NCBI GenBank assembly: GCA_964451305.1 | Contig: CAYVHV010000009.1 | Span: 28,178 to 92,177 of the forward strand | Reading direction: 5' to 3' | From: SHLQ01 sp964451305 | GTDB taxonomy: Bacteria > Actinomycetota > Acidimicrobiia > Acidimicrobiales > SHLQ01 | DNA length: 64,000 bases | Shown here: positions 25,770-34,712 of the stretch, one piece after another | How positions within the stretch are numbered: the stretch's first letter is position 1 | Layout: each line of letters begins with the position of its first letter | Translations under genes and position numbers: made by a program | The notes under the pieces: generated by a model | What the model was told of the DNA's origin: nothing | What the model saw: only the letters and a program-made list of their open reading frames with translations | The model's database searches: none

Positions 25770-26624
25770 ATGGGTATCGCACGGAAGTACATCGAGAAGA
25801 AGGCGACGGAACGAATCCCAGCTCCACTTCTCGACACGGCGGGCAAGGTGTTGATCGAAGGGATCGATCGCGCTGTTGAGAATCGTTGGGATGAGGCACT
25901 CGAGACCGCTGAAGAAACCGCACCCGGAGCGTCGGCTGAAGTAAAGACCCGTCTGATCGCCGCTCCCATCAAGCGCCGGATGACAGCGCTTGGAGCAGCC
26001 GCCGGAGCAACCGCTGCCGCCCCCGGTGTCGGAACGACGACCGCTGTTGGAGCAATCGTTGCCGAACTCGGAGTCGTTGCCTTGCAGACGACGGAAATGG
26101 TGATGGCGATCGGCGCCGCCTACGGCCACACCGATGCATCCCCCGAGGAGCGACGAGCCTGGGTGCTCGCCGTGCTTGCGTTCGGCGATGATGCAGCTGA
26201 GGAGTTCACGACACTCGCCCGAGATATCGGCTTGAAACTTGGTGACAACCAAGCACTCGAACTCGCGAACGAAGCGATCGGCGGGGGCGCAGGCCAGGTG
26301 GCGACGGTCGACGCTCTTCGCCGAATTAACCAAGCGCTCGTCACCCAGATCTTGCAGAAGTGGGGCACACGCAAAGGCGCGGCCACGCTCGGCAAGCTTC
26401 TGCCATTCGGGATCGGCGCGGCGGTGGGCGGCTCGGCGAACTACGTGATGCTTCGAGAGCTCGCGAAACAGGCTGAAGAGTTCTTCAGCACGTACGACAG
26501 AAGTTTCGTTGCGAACATGAAGTGGTCGTCTGGCGACCACGATGCAATCGATGTGTCCGGTGGTCGGGTCCAGGACGTCATGCCGCCTCCACCGGCGCCG
26601 GGTTCGACACCGAGTTCGTCGTAG
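25770..26624 (+). CDS. EcsC-family protein
   Basis: A 284-residue protein of the EcsC family, of unknown biochemical role (in Bacillus linked to an ABC transporter). The pattern of two Gly/Ala-rich amphipathic segments is present: AAGATAAAPGVGTTTAVGAI followed by TTEMVMAIGAAYGHTDASPE, and later LGKLLPFGIGAAVGGSANYV. The last 25 residues are Pro-rich. It is divergent from sigR with an 88-bp shared upstream region. The downstream PilZ-like gene begins 62 bp after its stop, on the same strand. Confidence 0.8.
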   Translation: MGIARKYIEKKATERIPAPLLDTAGKVLIEGIDRAVENRWDEALETAEETAPGASAEVKTRLIAAPIKRRMTALGAAAGATAAAPGVGTTTAVGAIVAELGVVALQTTEMVMAIGAAYGHTDASPEERRAWVLAVLAFGDDAAEEFTTLARDIGLKLGDNQALELANEAIGGGAGQVATVDALRRINQALVTQILQKWGTRKGAATLGKLLPFGIGAAVGGSANYVMLRELAKQAEEFFSTYDRSFVANMKWSSGDHDAIDVSGGRVQDVMPPPPAPGSTPSSS

Positions 26625-26685
26625 CGTCACCTCGGATCGATGGACCGCTGAGGCGATCGCTCAAATCGAGAGAGAAGATGCCGAT

Positions 26686-27081
26686 ATGGCACCGATGTTG
26701 CGAAAGCCCGCCGACGAGCCTGAGGAAACGCCGTCGCGCGAGAACTATCGCTACACGATCCACTTGCCCATGGAGATCGAGATTCGCCAGGGTCTCTTCG
26801 CTGGACGAGAACGCATACCTGCCCAACCAGTGGACCTCGCGATCGGCGGCGCTGCATGCCACGTACAGCCGAACGAAGCGTTCAGAGTTGGCAAGCGCTA
26901 TCGCATCTATATCGACAAGCTTGCGGGCTTCGCCGAGATCCGCAACATCAGTACTGAGGGAGCGTTCTCACGACTCGGGATGGAATTCATTCAACTCGAA
27001 CTGGAGACCCAAGAGCGCATCGTCGATGCGATCGACAGAGCCAAGTTCGAAAGTTCACGGCTCAACAACAGCGGCAATTAG
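26686..27081 (+). CDS. PilZ-like domain protein
   Basis: A 131-residue protein starting at ATG 26686 (MAPMLRKPADEP). The core, YRYTIHLPMEIEI then PAQPVDLAIGGAACHVQP and IRNISTEGAFSRLGMEFIQL, has the beta-strand order and the (D/N)xSxxG-like turn (DLAIGGA) of a PilZ domain. The arginine-rich RxxxR that binds c-di-GMP is not clear, so nucleotide binding is doubtful. The frame extends upstream into the EcsC gene, but that part is an overlap. A GGDEF-EAL protein is encoded at 43-45 kb, so c-di-GMP signalling exists in this organism. Confidence 0.6.
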   Translation: MAPMLRKPADEPEETPSRENYRYTIHLPMEIEIRQGLFAGRERIPAQPVDLAIGGAACHVQPNEAFRVGKRYRIYIDKLAGFAEIRNISTEGAFSRLGMEFIQLELETQERIVDAIDRAKFESSRLNNSGN

Positions 27082-27114
27082 CCACCGAAGATCCAGCGAC
27101 GAACAGCTCTCGCT

Positions 27115-27876
27115 CTAGAGCGGATCGATGAAACGCTCTGCGCCTTCCTTGACGTACTCAGTCCAGCTGCTGCCGTTCCAGTACCGAAGTTGGTGACGCC
27201 CAATCGGGTCGGAGAAGAAGCCTGGGCTTCGCTTTGCGAACCCTTCAGCGCTATCCATACCCGTGCTCAGTTTGTTGGTTGCGTTCGCAAATACGAGTTC
27301 CGGGGCGTCCTCGTCGACGACCTTGATCTCACGAACCTTGATCTCGGAACGAACCTTTGCTTCTGGTTCGGAGACCGGGCGACTGCGGAGGCGGGCAGCA
27401 CGGCGGGCGATGGTCTCGCCGGTCCCGACCCGGTCCGAATGAGTGATGGCTCGCTTCGCGAGGGTGGCGTCGGTCAGATCGAGGCCTTCAGGAGCGCTGG
27501 AACGCTTCAGGATGGGCGGAGCGGGAGCGGTCGAGAGCACGGGTGCCTGCTTTGGCACAGATGAGTGAACCTGACCCGAGACCGGAGCAGCGTGAGCCGG
27601 CGCCTTCGGAGTCACATGAGGAGTAGCAGCCACGTCGGTGACTGACATAGCAGCGTCCGATTGGCTGGCCGAGGCCGGAACCGCGTGGCTCGGGCTGTAT
27701 CGAGGTGGCGCAGCTGGAGGCGGCGTCCGTTCAGCAGAATCCGTGGAACCAGATCCGTGTATAACGGCCGGCCCAGAGTTCGAGTGCGAGAGGTAGGAGG
27801 CAACGGCCGCCACGCCGAGCAGGACCACGGCAATAAGTAGGGCCACCCAGTCAACAAGTGCGAGTTCAGAAAGCAT
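27115..27876 (-). CDS. Membrane-anchored protein with C-terminal DUF2510
   Basis: 253 residues from ATG 27876. One N-terminal transmembrane helix (VDWVALLIAVVLLGVAAVAS) is followed by about 150 residues of Pro/Ala/Ser-rich linker and a C-terminal DUF2510 module (GFFSDPIGRHQLRYWNGSSW, then TEY), a short actinobacterial motif with conserved Pro, Gly and Trp residues found in many envelope-associated proteins. It is divergent from the giant coiled-coil gene (317 bp between the two starts) and convergent with the PilZ-like gene. Its role is unknown; the layout suggests a cell-surface or septum-associated scaffold. Confidence 0.72.
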   Translation of the reverse strand: MLSELALVDWVALLIAVVLLGVAAVASYLSHSNSGPAVIHGSGSTDSAERTPPPAAPPRYSPSHAVPASASQSDAAMSVTDVAATPHVTPKAPAHAAPVSGQVHSSVPKQAPVLSTAPAPPILKRSSAPEGLDLTDATLAKRAITHSDRVGTGETIARRAARLRSRPVSEPEAKVRSEIKVREIKVVDEDAPELVFANATNKLSTGMDSAEGFAKRSPGFFSDPIGRHQLRYWNGSSWTEYVKEGAERFIDPL

Positions 27877-28192
27877 GAGATAAAGCCTGATACCGATTGC
27901 CAAGTCGGCGCAATATCGCTCTGTGTGGTCAATGAGCCACACCGCGACGTATCGCTAGAGAGATTCCGAACCGACGAATTCGCCCGAAATCCCTGAACGT
28001 ATTTAACCATCGACATTCGGCCACACCATGTGGGATTGAGGCCTTCGTTTCGCCTCAGAATTTTTTCGAATCAATCCGAAGAAGCCACGTGTTCGGCACC
28101 GATTCGCCATCTCTCAAGCCACGTCTCACAAATAGGCCAGATGGACCGATAGTGCAGGGCTGGACTCTCTATCTAGGTGATTGTGGAACCGT
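27877..28192. other. Divergent intergenic region
   Basis: The 316 bp between the DUF2510 gene and the coiled-coil gene contain no convincing ORF. The sequence is AT-richer than the genes around it (TTTTTTCGAATCAATCC near 28062-28078), as expected for promoters of both. I could not assign -35/-10 elements. An AGGTGA at about 28175-28180 precedes the coiled-coil gene start. Confidence 0.5.
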
Positions 28193-31100
28193 ATGGATAA
28201 CGAAATGGGAAGTGACCTCACGGAAACGACATGGCCAGAACTTTCTGCAGACCTGACACTCGCACGTACCCAAGCACGCTCGATCATGCTCGACACACAG
28301 CGGGCAAACTCCGACGGTCGCATCCTCGAACTCTCCGCCCAGATCGAGCTCATGCGGACACGAATGAGCTCCCTCGAGCAACATCTCTTCGACGCTCGCA
28401 ATGAAACTCCTCGCGACCTCGCCGAACGTCTCGATGTGATCGACACGACTCTGCGAGCAACCGGGGTTCGCTTCGACAGTTTCTCTTCACGGGTGTCAGC
28501 AGCCGACGAACAGACCAAAGAAGCATTGGAATCGATGGAAGCGACGACCGAGGCCCGGATGGGTGTCGTCGAGACCACACAAACCACCCAAACAAATGAG
28601 CTCAACGAGCTCTCAGGCTACATCGACGAGTCCTTCGATCGAATTGCCCAGCTCGCGACCATCATCGACATGGAACGCGACGAGAACATCGTCTCCCGTC
28701 GAGATTGGTCGCTCCATAGTGAGCACATCAACTCAAAGATCGCGGATGTCGAGACTTCGCTGACCGGTCTCGACCGACGCATCGACGAGGCAACCACGAC
28801 CATCGAAGCTGCGTCGGCGAACGCGCTCGACGAACTCACCGCCACGATTGCTGAACAGTCCGCTCGACTCGACGTAACCGAAGACGCCGTCGAAGCTGCA
28901 CACGAACAGATCGAAAGCACCAACCATCGCGTCGAGAGCCTCACCAACCGTCTGGCAGAGCACACCGAGGCGCAAGACGAAATCGCAACCACAATTCAGT
29001 TCCTCCAGAGCCGGGCCAATGCGATGGATGAGTCTGCGCAGTCACTCGAGGACGAACAAGCAAGCCAAGCGTCGCGAACATCGAAGGTCGTCGAACAGAT
29101 CGACCTCGCAAATGTCCGACTCGATGCAGGCCTTAGCGAACTTGCATCACTTCGTGCCGATATTGAAGCCAAGCCAGACTCGATCGCCACAGAGCACCTC
29201 GATGCGCTCGAGGAGAAGCTTGACGCTCAGGCCACCGAGCACGAATCGGCCTTACGTTCGGCTGATGAGACCACACGAGTTCTCGAGAACCGGATCGAAG
29301 AACACGAGAGCGTCCTAGAGAGCCACTCGGCCATCCTCGATTCTGGAACGCAACTGTTCAAGGAACATGATGGCATCGCAGCGAAGAACACCGCCGCGAT
29401 CACCGAACTGACGAACGACATCTCGGCCCAAACCAATGCCATCCATCAGGCCGAACGGAGCGCTTTTGACGCTCACCATATTGCCCAGCGCGTCAGCGAT
29501 GAGGTCGACACCGCAACGCAATCGCTCCATGATTTGGCAGGCCGCGTCGATGCTCACGATGACGACCTCGAAGGCTTGTCGGATCGCCTCGACACCGCCG
29601 AACAGCTCGCACGGCAAGCGCTCTCCTCGACCGAAGACGGTTCGATCAACGCCAGCGGAGAGATCGAGGAGCACACCGATGCATTGAATGCTCGCATCGA
29701 TGAGACCAGCGCTCGAGTCGATGAGACGCACTCCCGAATCAACGAGACGCACGCTCGGATCGATGTGAACGCACATCGACTAGATGTTCTCGATGCTCGT
29801 GAGACCGGCGACCCGGAGCTGGTCGATCGCGTTGCCGAGATCGAGCCGACGGTCGAGACCCACGGTGAGCAGATCCTCGCGGTCAACGACTGGGTCACGG
29901 TCCTCGACGGATGCATCCTCGACATCCAAGAACACGCTCAGACCACCGACAAAAAGATCGAAGCGGTCAACGACTGGTCCGCAACCCTCGACGGCCGAAT
30001 CGTCGACATCCAACAGAACGAAGAACGCACAAGACAACAACTCGACGCCACCTCACGACTCTCACTGTCGGTAGACGAACGTGCAACGTCGTTGGAACGC
30101 CACACAACCACGCTCGACGAGCGCACGGTGGCGCTTGAAAATCGAGCACATGCCGTTAAGGCCCAACTCGACGATCTGGCCGTTCAAACGCAAGCCGCGA
30201 TCGACGACGACTCGTCTGCGAGCAAGGAACAGGTCGCCGAGCTACACGAACGAGTCGATGGTCTTTCGCCGGAGATCGAGATCCACGGTGAGCAGATCCT
30301 CGCGGTGAACGACTGGGTGACGGTCCTCGACGGATGCATCCTCGACATCCAAGAACACGCTCAGACCACCGACAAAAAGATCGAAGCGGTCAACGACTGG
30401 TCCGCAACCCTCGACGGCCGAATCGTCGACATCCAACAAAACATCGACGACTCTCGAACGACGATCGATGCGACTACCGAGTACGTCGCCTCGACTCAGG
30501 CGCAAGCTGACGCGACGAGCCAAGAGCTCGCCGCCACACAAGTTCAGGTCCACGCGATCAATGGCTGGGCTGCCGCTGTCGACGAGAAGTTCGATGCTGC
30601 GAGCCAATCCGCCTCCGAAACCAGCCACCGCGTCACCACGACTGAAGAGCACCTGCTCGCCGTCAACGAACATCTCGCTGCGATCGACGAGAGCGTCGCT
30701 GTTACCCAGGAGAACCTCCGCTCGGTCAACGATTGGTCAGCTGCCGCTGACGAAAAGATCGTCAGCCTCGACGACCGCTCGCGCGGCCTCGAAGAACAAC
30801 TTGGCGAGATCAGCAGTCAGGTTGGCCAGTCCTCAACATCGAATGATCGACTCGACGCTACCGATCAGCAGATCACTGCAGTCGATCTTCGAATTCAGGC
30901 AGCTGAAGCGGACCTCGATTCGACATACCGTCGGGTCACCTCCAACCGCGAGCAGATCGATGCGACGAACCAGAAGATCGAGTCGACTCGCGAGCAGCTC
31001 GATGCTGTCGTGCAACGGTCCGACAGTCTGGACGAACGCGCAACTGCTCTGGAAGACCAGTCGAAAGCAACCCAGGCAACGCTAGAGGAGTTGTCGCAGC

Positions 31101-33142
31101 GTCCATTCGAACCACATCCTGCTCATGGGTTTGTCGATGACGGGGCGTTGAGCGCTCTCACCATTCGCCTAGACGAGGTAGCTCCAACGCTCGATAGCCA
31201 GAGCGAACAAATCAACACAGTTCGCGATTCTGTCTCCGCGGTCGAAGAACAGCTCGACTCGACGAACCAAACGGTTGCCGCTGCGAAAGACCAGATAGAC
31301 ACCGTTGCCAACGAGGTCGCCGCAACGACCGAGACGGTCGCGGCGACCCAAGACCAGCTCAAGAACATCGACGAGTGGATTGTGAGCGCCGACGAACGAT
31401 TCGGCACCGCCGCAGATACGTCCTCGGCGGTCGATGAGAAAGTCCGGGTTCTCGACGAACGCTCGAACAGCCTCGAAGAACGAGCCGCCGACACCGAGGC
31501 ACGCCTCGCCGAACTCACCGCAGCGCGTGAACGCAGCGCCGACGATGAGGGCGCCGTCACGAGCGACCAATTCGATGGCTTGCGAGATCAGATCAGCACG
31601 GTTTCGCCAGCGCTTGAGACTCACGATCAGCAGCTCGAAGCCGTGAACGACTGGGTCACCGATATCGACGTTCGCATCAGCGAAATGAAGGATCAGCGTG
31701 ACACCGCAGACGAGCGGTTCGCCGCAATCAACGACTGGTCGACCACGCTCGACGGACGAATTCTTGATGTTCAGCGACAAGGCGAGCAGACCGAGCACAA
31801 GATCGAAGCGGTCAACGACTGGATAGCGGTCGTCGACGGCCGCAACCTCGAATCTCAGACTCGCCACGATGCAGCAGAGGTGCAGATCGACGCAGCCCAC
31901 GAACGACTCAACACGGTCGACGAGGGTCTAACCACCACGAACCAGCAGGTCGCCGCCAACCAGCAGCAACTCGAGATCACCGGACAACATGTCGCCGCCA
32001 ACCAGCAGCAACTCGAGATCACCGGACAACATGTCGTTGCCAACCAACAGGGACTCGAAACAACAAACGAGCGCGTCACCGCTATCGACGAACAGATCGC
32101 TGAACTCCGTTCGCTCAACTCGGCGCTGCAGCAACAGTCTGCAGCTGCCGATGACCAAACCGCAGATCTCAACAGCGCTGTCGCCGCACTTCATGCACGC
32201 GATCAGCTGACCCAAGAGAACTTCGAGGTGATCAATACCTCCATGATCACTCTCGATGCTCGCACCGTCGAGATGCAGGCTCGCCTCGAGGAGGCTCACG
32301 GTTCCCTCGGCGAGATGTCGGCCACCATTGCGGCGCTCGTCGAGCGAGGCGAGGCCGACGCAGGGCTGAAGGATCAGGTTCACGCGCTGGAGAGCGCAAC
32401 CGAGCACCTCCAGACCCAGATCAACGAGCAATCCGTCACCCTCGACCCGACGGCCCTCGCGGCCAGGGTTGAGGCAACCGAACGGTCCGTCCTCGACACC
32501 CAGAACACCGTTCAGGGGTGGGTGCAAACACTCGAACACGCAGGGAACCTGGCAAACGATGAACTCCGAGACTTCATCATCTCCCGGATCGACACGGCCG
32601 AGGATCGAATCGACCGCCGACTGTCCGACGTCGAGACCAGCGGCGCCGGCAGCGAACGACTCGACGCAATCGAACGTGCGGTCGGCGAAGCCGATGAGCG
32701 TGCCCGTGATGCTCACGCGTTCTCAGAGAACCTTCGCCTACTCCAAACCGACCTCGTGCAGGCCATCCAAGCCGAACTCACCGCTCAGTCCGAGAAGCTC
32801 CAGCAGCACGACCAGATATTGAGCCACGGCGCTCCATTGCCGTCGGGCGACGGAGTCGCATTGGACTCGTCTGTTCGAGTGGACACGATCGAGAACAAGG
32901 TCAACGAAGCAACGCAGCACATTCTGCACCTGAGCGAACTCCAACGTCGCCACACCACGGTGGAGTCCGAGCTCGCCCAGAGCTTGGGTCAGAACCAGCA
33001 GATTGTCGACATGCTCCGAAACGATCTCGAAGTTGCTCTCAAGCGAATTGTCGAGCTCGAGGACCGCATCTCACGAAAGCGCCCAGAACCGGAGAACGCT
33101 CCGAAGATCGACGAACCGTCAAACGATAACCCGCTGCTTTAA
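28193..33142 (+). CDS. Giant repetitive coiled-coil protein (about 1649 aa)
   Basis: Uninterrupted frame of about 1649 residues, almost entirely heptad-like and rich in Glu, Asp, Thr, Ala and Gln, with very few Pro or Gly. It has no signal peptide or membrane helix, so it is cytoplasmic. The middle carries a 28-residue (four-heptad) repeat with a constant AVNDW core, e.g. ILAVNDWVTVLDGCILDIQE and IEAVNDWSATLDGRIVDIQQ, recurring at least eight times in varying quality. The C-terminus (RKRPEPENAPKIDEPSNDNP) is charged and disordered. Long actinobacterial coiled coils (Scy, FilP, DivIVA-linked) act as cytoskeletal scaffolds; this role is only an analogy. It ends tail-to-tail with metY, their stop codons overlapping in TTAA. 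ATG 28193 is preferred to an upstream TTG at 28181. Confidence 0.85.
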   Translation: MDNEMGSDLTETTWPELSADLTLARTQARSIMLDTQRANSDGRILELSAQIELMRTRMSSLEQHLFDARNETPRDLAERLDVIDTTLRATGVRFDSFSSRVSAADEQTKEALESMEATTEARMGVVETTQTTQTNELNELSGYIDESFDRIAQLATIIDMERDENIVSRRDWSLHSEHINSKIADVETSLTGLDRRIDEATTTIEAASANALDELTATIAEQSARLDVTEDAVEAAHEQIESTNHRVESLTNRLAEHTEAQDEIATTIQFLQSRANAMDESAQSLEDEQASQASRTSKVVEQIDLANVRLDAGLSELASLRADIEAKPDSIATEHLDALEEKLDAQATEHESALRSADETTRVLENRIEEHESVLESHSAILDSGTQLFKEHDGIAAKNTAAITELTNDISAQTNAIHQAERSAFDAHHIAQRVSDEVDTATQSLHDLAGRVDAHDDDLEGLSDRLDTAEQLARQALSSTEDGSINASGEIEEHTDALNARIDETSARVDETHSRINETHARIDVNAHRLDVLDARETGDPELVDRVAEIEPTVETHGEQILAVNDWVTVLDGCILDIQEHAQTTDKKIEAVNDWSATLDGRIVDIQQNEERTRQQLDATSRLSLSVDERATSLERHTTTLDERTVALENRAHAVKAQLDDLAVQTQAAIDDDSSASKEQVAELHERVDGLSPEIEIHGEQILAVNDWVTVLDGCILDIQEHAQTTDKKIEAVNDWSATLDGRIVDIQQNIDDSRTTIDATTEYVASTQAQADATSQELAATQVQVHAINGWAAAVDEKFDAASQSASETSHRVTTTEEHLLAVNEHLAAIDESVAVTQENLRSVNDWSAAADEKIVSLDDRSRGLEEQLGEISSQVGQSSTSNDRLDATDQQITAVDLRIQAAEADLDSTYRRVTSNREQIDATNQKIESTREQLDAVVQRSDSLDERATALEDQSKATQATLEELSQRPFEPHPAHGFVDDGALSALTIRLDEVAPTLDSQSEQINTVRDSVSAVEEQLDSTNQTVAAAKDQIDTVANEVAATTETVAATQDQLKNIDEWIVSADERFGTAADTSSAVDEKVRVLDERSNSLEERAADTEARLAELTAARERSADDEGAVTSDQFDGLRDQISTVSPALETHDQQLEAVNDWVTDIDVRISEMKDQRDTADERFAAINDWSTTLDGRILDVQRQGEQTEHKIEAVNDWIAVVDGRNLESQTRHDAAEVQIDAAHERLNTVDEGLTTTNQQVAANQQQLEITGQHVAANQQQLEITGQHVVANQQGLETTNERVTAIDEQIAELRSLNSALQQQSAAADDQTADLNSAVAALHARDQLTQENFEVINTSMITLDARTVEMQARLEEAHGSLGEMSATIAALVERGEADAGLKDQVHALESATEHLQTQINEQSVTLDPTALAARVEATERSVLDTQNTVQGWVQTLEHAGNLANDELRDFIISRIDTAEDRIDRRLSDVETSGAGSERLDAIERAVGEADERARDAHAFSENLRLLQTDLVQAIQAELTAQSEKLQQHDQILSHGAPLPSGDGVALDSSVRVDTIENKVNEATQHILHLSELQRRHTTVESELAQSLGQNQQIVDMLRNDLEVALKRIVELEDRISRKRPEPENAPKIDEPSNDNPLL
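29861..30019 (+). repeat. 159-nt near-identical internal repeat, copy 1
   Basis: Inside the coiled-coil gene. It matches 30284-30442 at all but three positions (all third-codon changes), encoding HGEQILAVNDWVTVLDG and what follows through DGRIVDIQQN. The copies start 423 nt (141 codons) apart, so the frame is kept. Identity is far higher than between other repeats of the same protein. Confidence 0.9.
30284..30442 (+). repeat. 159-nt near-identical internal repeat, copy 2
   Basis: Partner of 29861-30019. The flanks differ on both sides, so the duplication or conversion tract ends near these coordinates. Confidence 0.9.
31949..32032 (+). repeat. Two exact 42-nt tandem repeats
   Basis: Unit 31949-31990 is repeated exactly at 31991-32032 and encodes VAANQQQLEITGQH (14 residues, two heptads). 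A third, diverged unit follows (VVANQQGLETTNER). A recent two-heptad expansion inside the coiled-coil gene. Confidence 0.9.
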
Positions 33143-34449
33143 CCCGCTGCGGCAAAGCCTTTGTCGAGGTCTGCGATGATGTCGTCGATGCTCTCGAGGC
33201 CAACGGAGAGTCGCACGAGTCCAGCGCGAACTCCCGAAGCCGCCTGCTCTTCCTCGGTTAGCTGGCTATGGGTCGTGCTCGCCGGATGGATAACGAGCGA
33301 CTTCGCGTCACCGATGTTCGCGACGTGGCTGTGAAGTTCGAGGTTGTTCACAAACTTCACGCCAGCGTCGAGGCCACCAACGATGTCGAACGCGACGATC
33401 GAGCCGTAGCCGATTCCACCACCGAGTTCGGTCGCCCGGTCGTACCACTGCGAGCTCGGAAGGCCAGCGTAGGAAACCTTCTCGACCAGAGGATGGGCGT
33501 CGAGGTACTCAGCGACTTTCTGCGCGTTAGAGAAATGTCGTTCCATTCGCAGGCTCAGTGTTTCGAGACCTTGAAGGAAGAGGAATGCGTTCATCGGCGA
33601 GACTGCCGAGCCCAGGTCTCGGAGCAGCTGCACCCGTGCCTTGATGATGTAGGAACCTGGTCCGAGCGCTGACCAGTACGGCAGACCGTGGTAGCTCGGG
33701 TCGGGCTCGGTCAGCATTGGATGCTTTCCGCTTGCCCCGAAGTCGAATGAGCCGCCGTCGACGATGAGCCCACCGATCGAGTTGCCGTGACCGCCAATGA
33801 ACTTGGTTGCGGAGTGCACGATGATGTCGGCGCCGTGTTCGAACGGACGGATGAGGTATGGAGTTGCCACCGTGTTGTCGACGATGAGCGGCACGTTGTG
33901 TGCGTGGGCTACCTCGCTCACGCCTGCGATATCGAGCACGTTTGCTCGTGGGTTTCCGATCGACTCACCATAGAACGCTTTGGTGTTGTCTTGGACTGCC
34001 GCGGCCCATGCGTCGAGATCGTCAGGGTCATCGACGAACGTTGTGGTGATACCCATCTTCGGCAGCGTGTGATGGAGGAGGTTGTAGGTGCCGCCGTAGA
34101 GCGATGACGCGGCGACGATGTGGTCACCGGACTCAGCGAGGTTCAAGATGGCGAGCACTTCGGCTGCTTGTCCCGACGACGTTGCGAGCGCCCCAGGGAG
34201 GCCAACAGCGGTTTCGGTCGCACCTTCGAGAGCAGCGATGCGCCCTTCGAGAACGCCCTGGGTGGGGTTCATGATTCGGGTGTAGATGTTTCCGATCTCC
34301 GAGAGTGCGAAGAGGTTTTTAGCGTGCTCGGCGTCGTTGAAAACGAACGATGTCGTCTGGTAGATCGGCACGGCTCGGGCGCCGGTCGTTGGATCAGCCA
34401 CCTGTCCTGCGTGCAACTGCCTTGTTTCGAATCCCCACTCTTGACTCAT
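33139..34449 (-). CDS. metY: O-acetylhomoserine sulfhydrylase
   Basis: PLP enzyme of the Cys/Met metabolism family that makes homocysteine from O-acetylhomoserine and sulfide. 436 residues, the length of MetY rather than of cystathionine synthases. The PLP lysine lies in IIVHSATKFIGGHGNSIGG; other family segments are RIMNPTQGVLEGRIAALEGA, SLYGGTYNLLHHTLPKMGI and GLVRLSVGLESIDDIIADLD at the C-terminus. The leader contains a strong hairpin (34518-34552) and the stop overlaps the coiled-coil gene's stop. metX is not in the window. Confidence 0.93.
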   Translation of the reverse strand: MSQEWGFETRQLHAGQVADPTTGARAVPIYQTTSFVFNDAEHAKNLFALSEIGNIYTRIMNPTQGVLEGRIAALEGATETAVGLPGALATSSGQAAEVLAILNLAESGDHIVAASSLYGGTYNLLHHTLPKMGITTTFVDDPDDLDAWAAAVQDNTKAFYGESIGNPRANVLDIAGVSEVAHAHNVPLIVDNTVATPYLIRPFEHGADIIVHSATKFIGGHGNSIGGLIVDGGSFDFGASGKHPMLTEPDPSYHGLPYWSALGPGSYIIKARVQLLRDLGSAVSPMNAFLFLQGLETLSLRMERHFSNAQKVAEYLDAHPLVEKVSYAGLPSSQWYDRATELGGGIGYGSIVAFDIVGGLDAGVKFVNNLELHSHVANIGDAKSLVIHPASTTHSQLTEEEQAASGVRAGLVRLSVGLESIDDIIADLDKGFAAAG

Positions 34450-34517
34450 TGTTTTCCTCGTGTTTGATGACGGCTCTTAGAAGATACGTGCGTAACCGCA
34501 CTCGTAAAAATTTGATA

Positions 34518-34552
34518 GCGGAGTCCTTGAACCCGCTGAACAAGGACTCCGC
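34518..34552 (-). terminator. Terminator-like hairpin in metY leader
   Basis: Perfect 12-bp stem GCGGAGTCCTTG/CAAGGACTCCGC with an 11-nt loop, 68 bp upstream of the metY start. On the minus strand it is followed after 7 nt by TTTTT. metY and trxA diverge here, so there is no upstream gene to terminate; a role in premature termination of metY transcription is the simplest reading. Confidence 0.5.
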
Positions 34553-34574
34553 GTTGAGGGGAAACCTAGATTGA

Positions 34575-34601
34575 TCGGGTCTCGTTGTCGATCGGACCCG
34601 A
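34575..34601. promoter_or_regulatory. Second hairpin, upstream part of metY leader
   Basis: TCGGGTC...GACCCGA, a 7-bp stem with a 13-nt loop, 22 bp further upstream on the metY strand than the terminator-like hairpin. Together they may form a folded leader. I see no match to known SAM-I, SAM-IV or SAH riboswitch cores. Confidence 0.35.
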
Positions 34602-34629
34602 CCATACAAAGAGATTTATTTGTACGGTC
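34600..34629. promoter_or_regulatory. 30-bp dyad between metY and trxA
   Basis: GACCATACAAA-8 nt-TTTGTACGGTC: 11-bp arms with one mismatch, AT-rich centre. Position in the divergent intergenic region and symmetry suit a dimeric regulator of one or both genes. No regulator gene is adjacent. Confidence 0.4.
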
Positions 34630-34712
34630 AAACGGACTGGGTAGCGATCGACAGCAGACCCCCGTCGATCGACCTCTGGAATCCTGAGGCGGCGTGCGGT
34701 GTTACGACCTCC

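Noticed and set aside
34450..34712. Known SAM or SAH riboswitch upstream of metY
   Set aside because: No consensus core of SAM-I, SAM-II, SAM-IV or SAH elements could be matched by eye; only generic hairpins are claimed.
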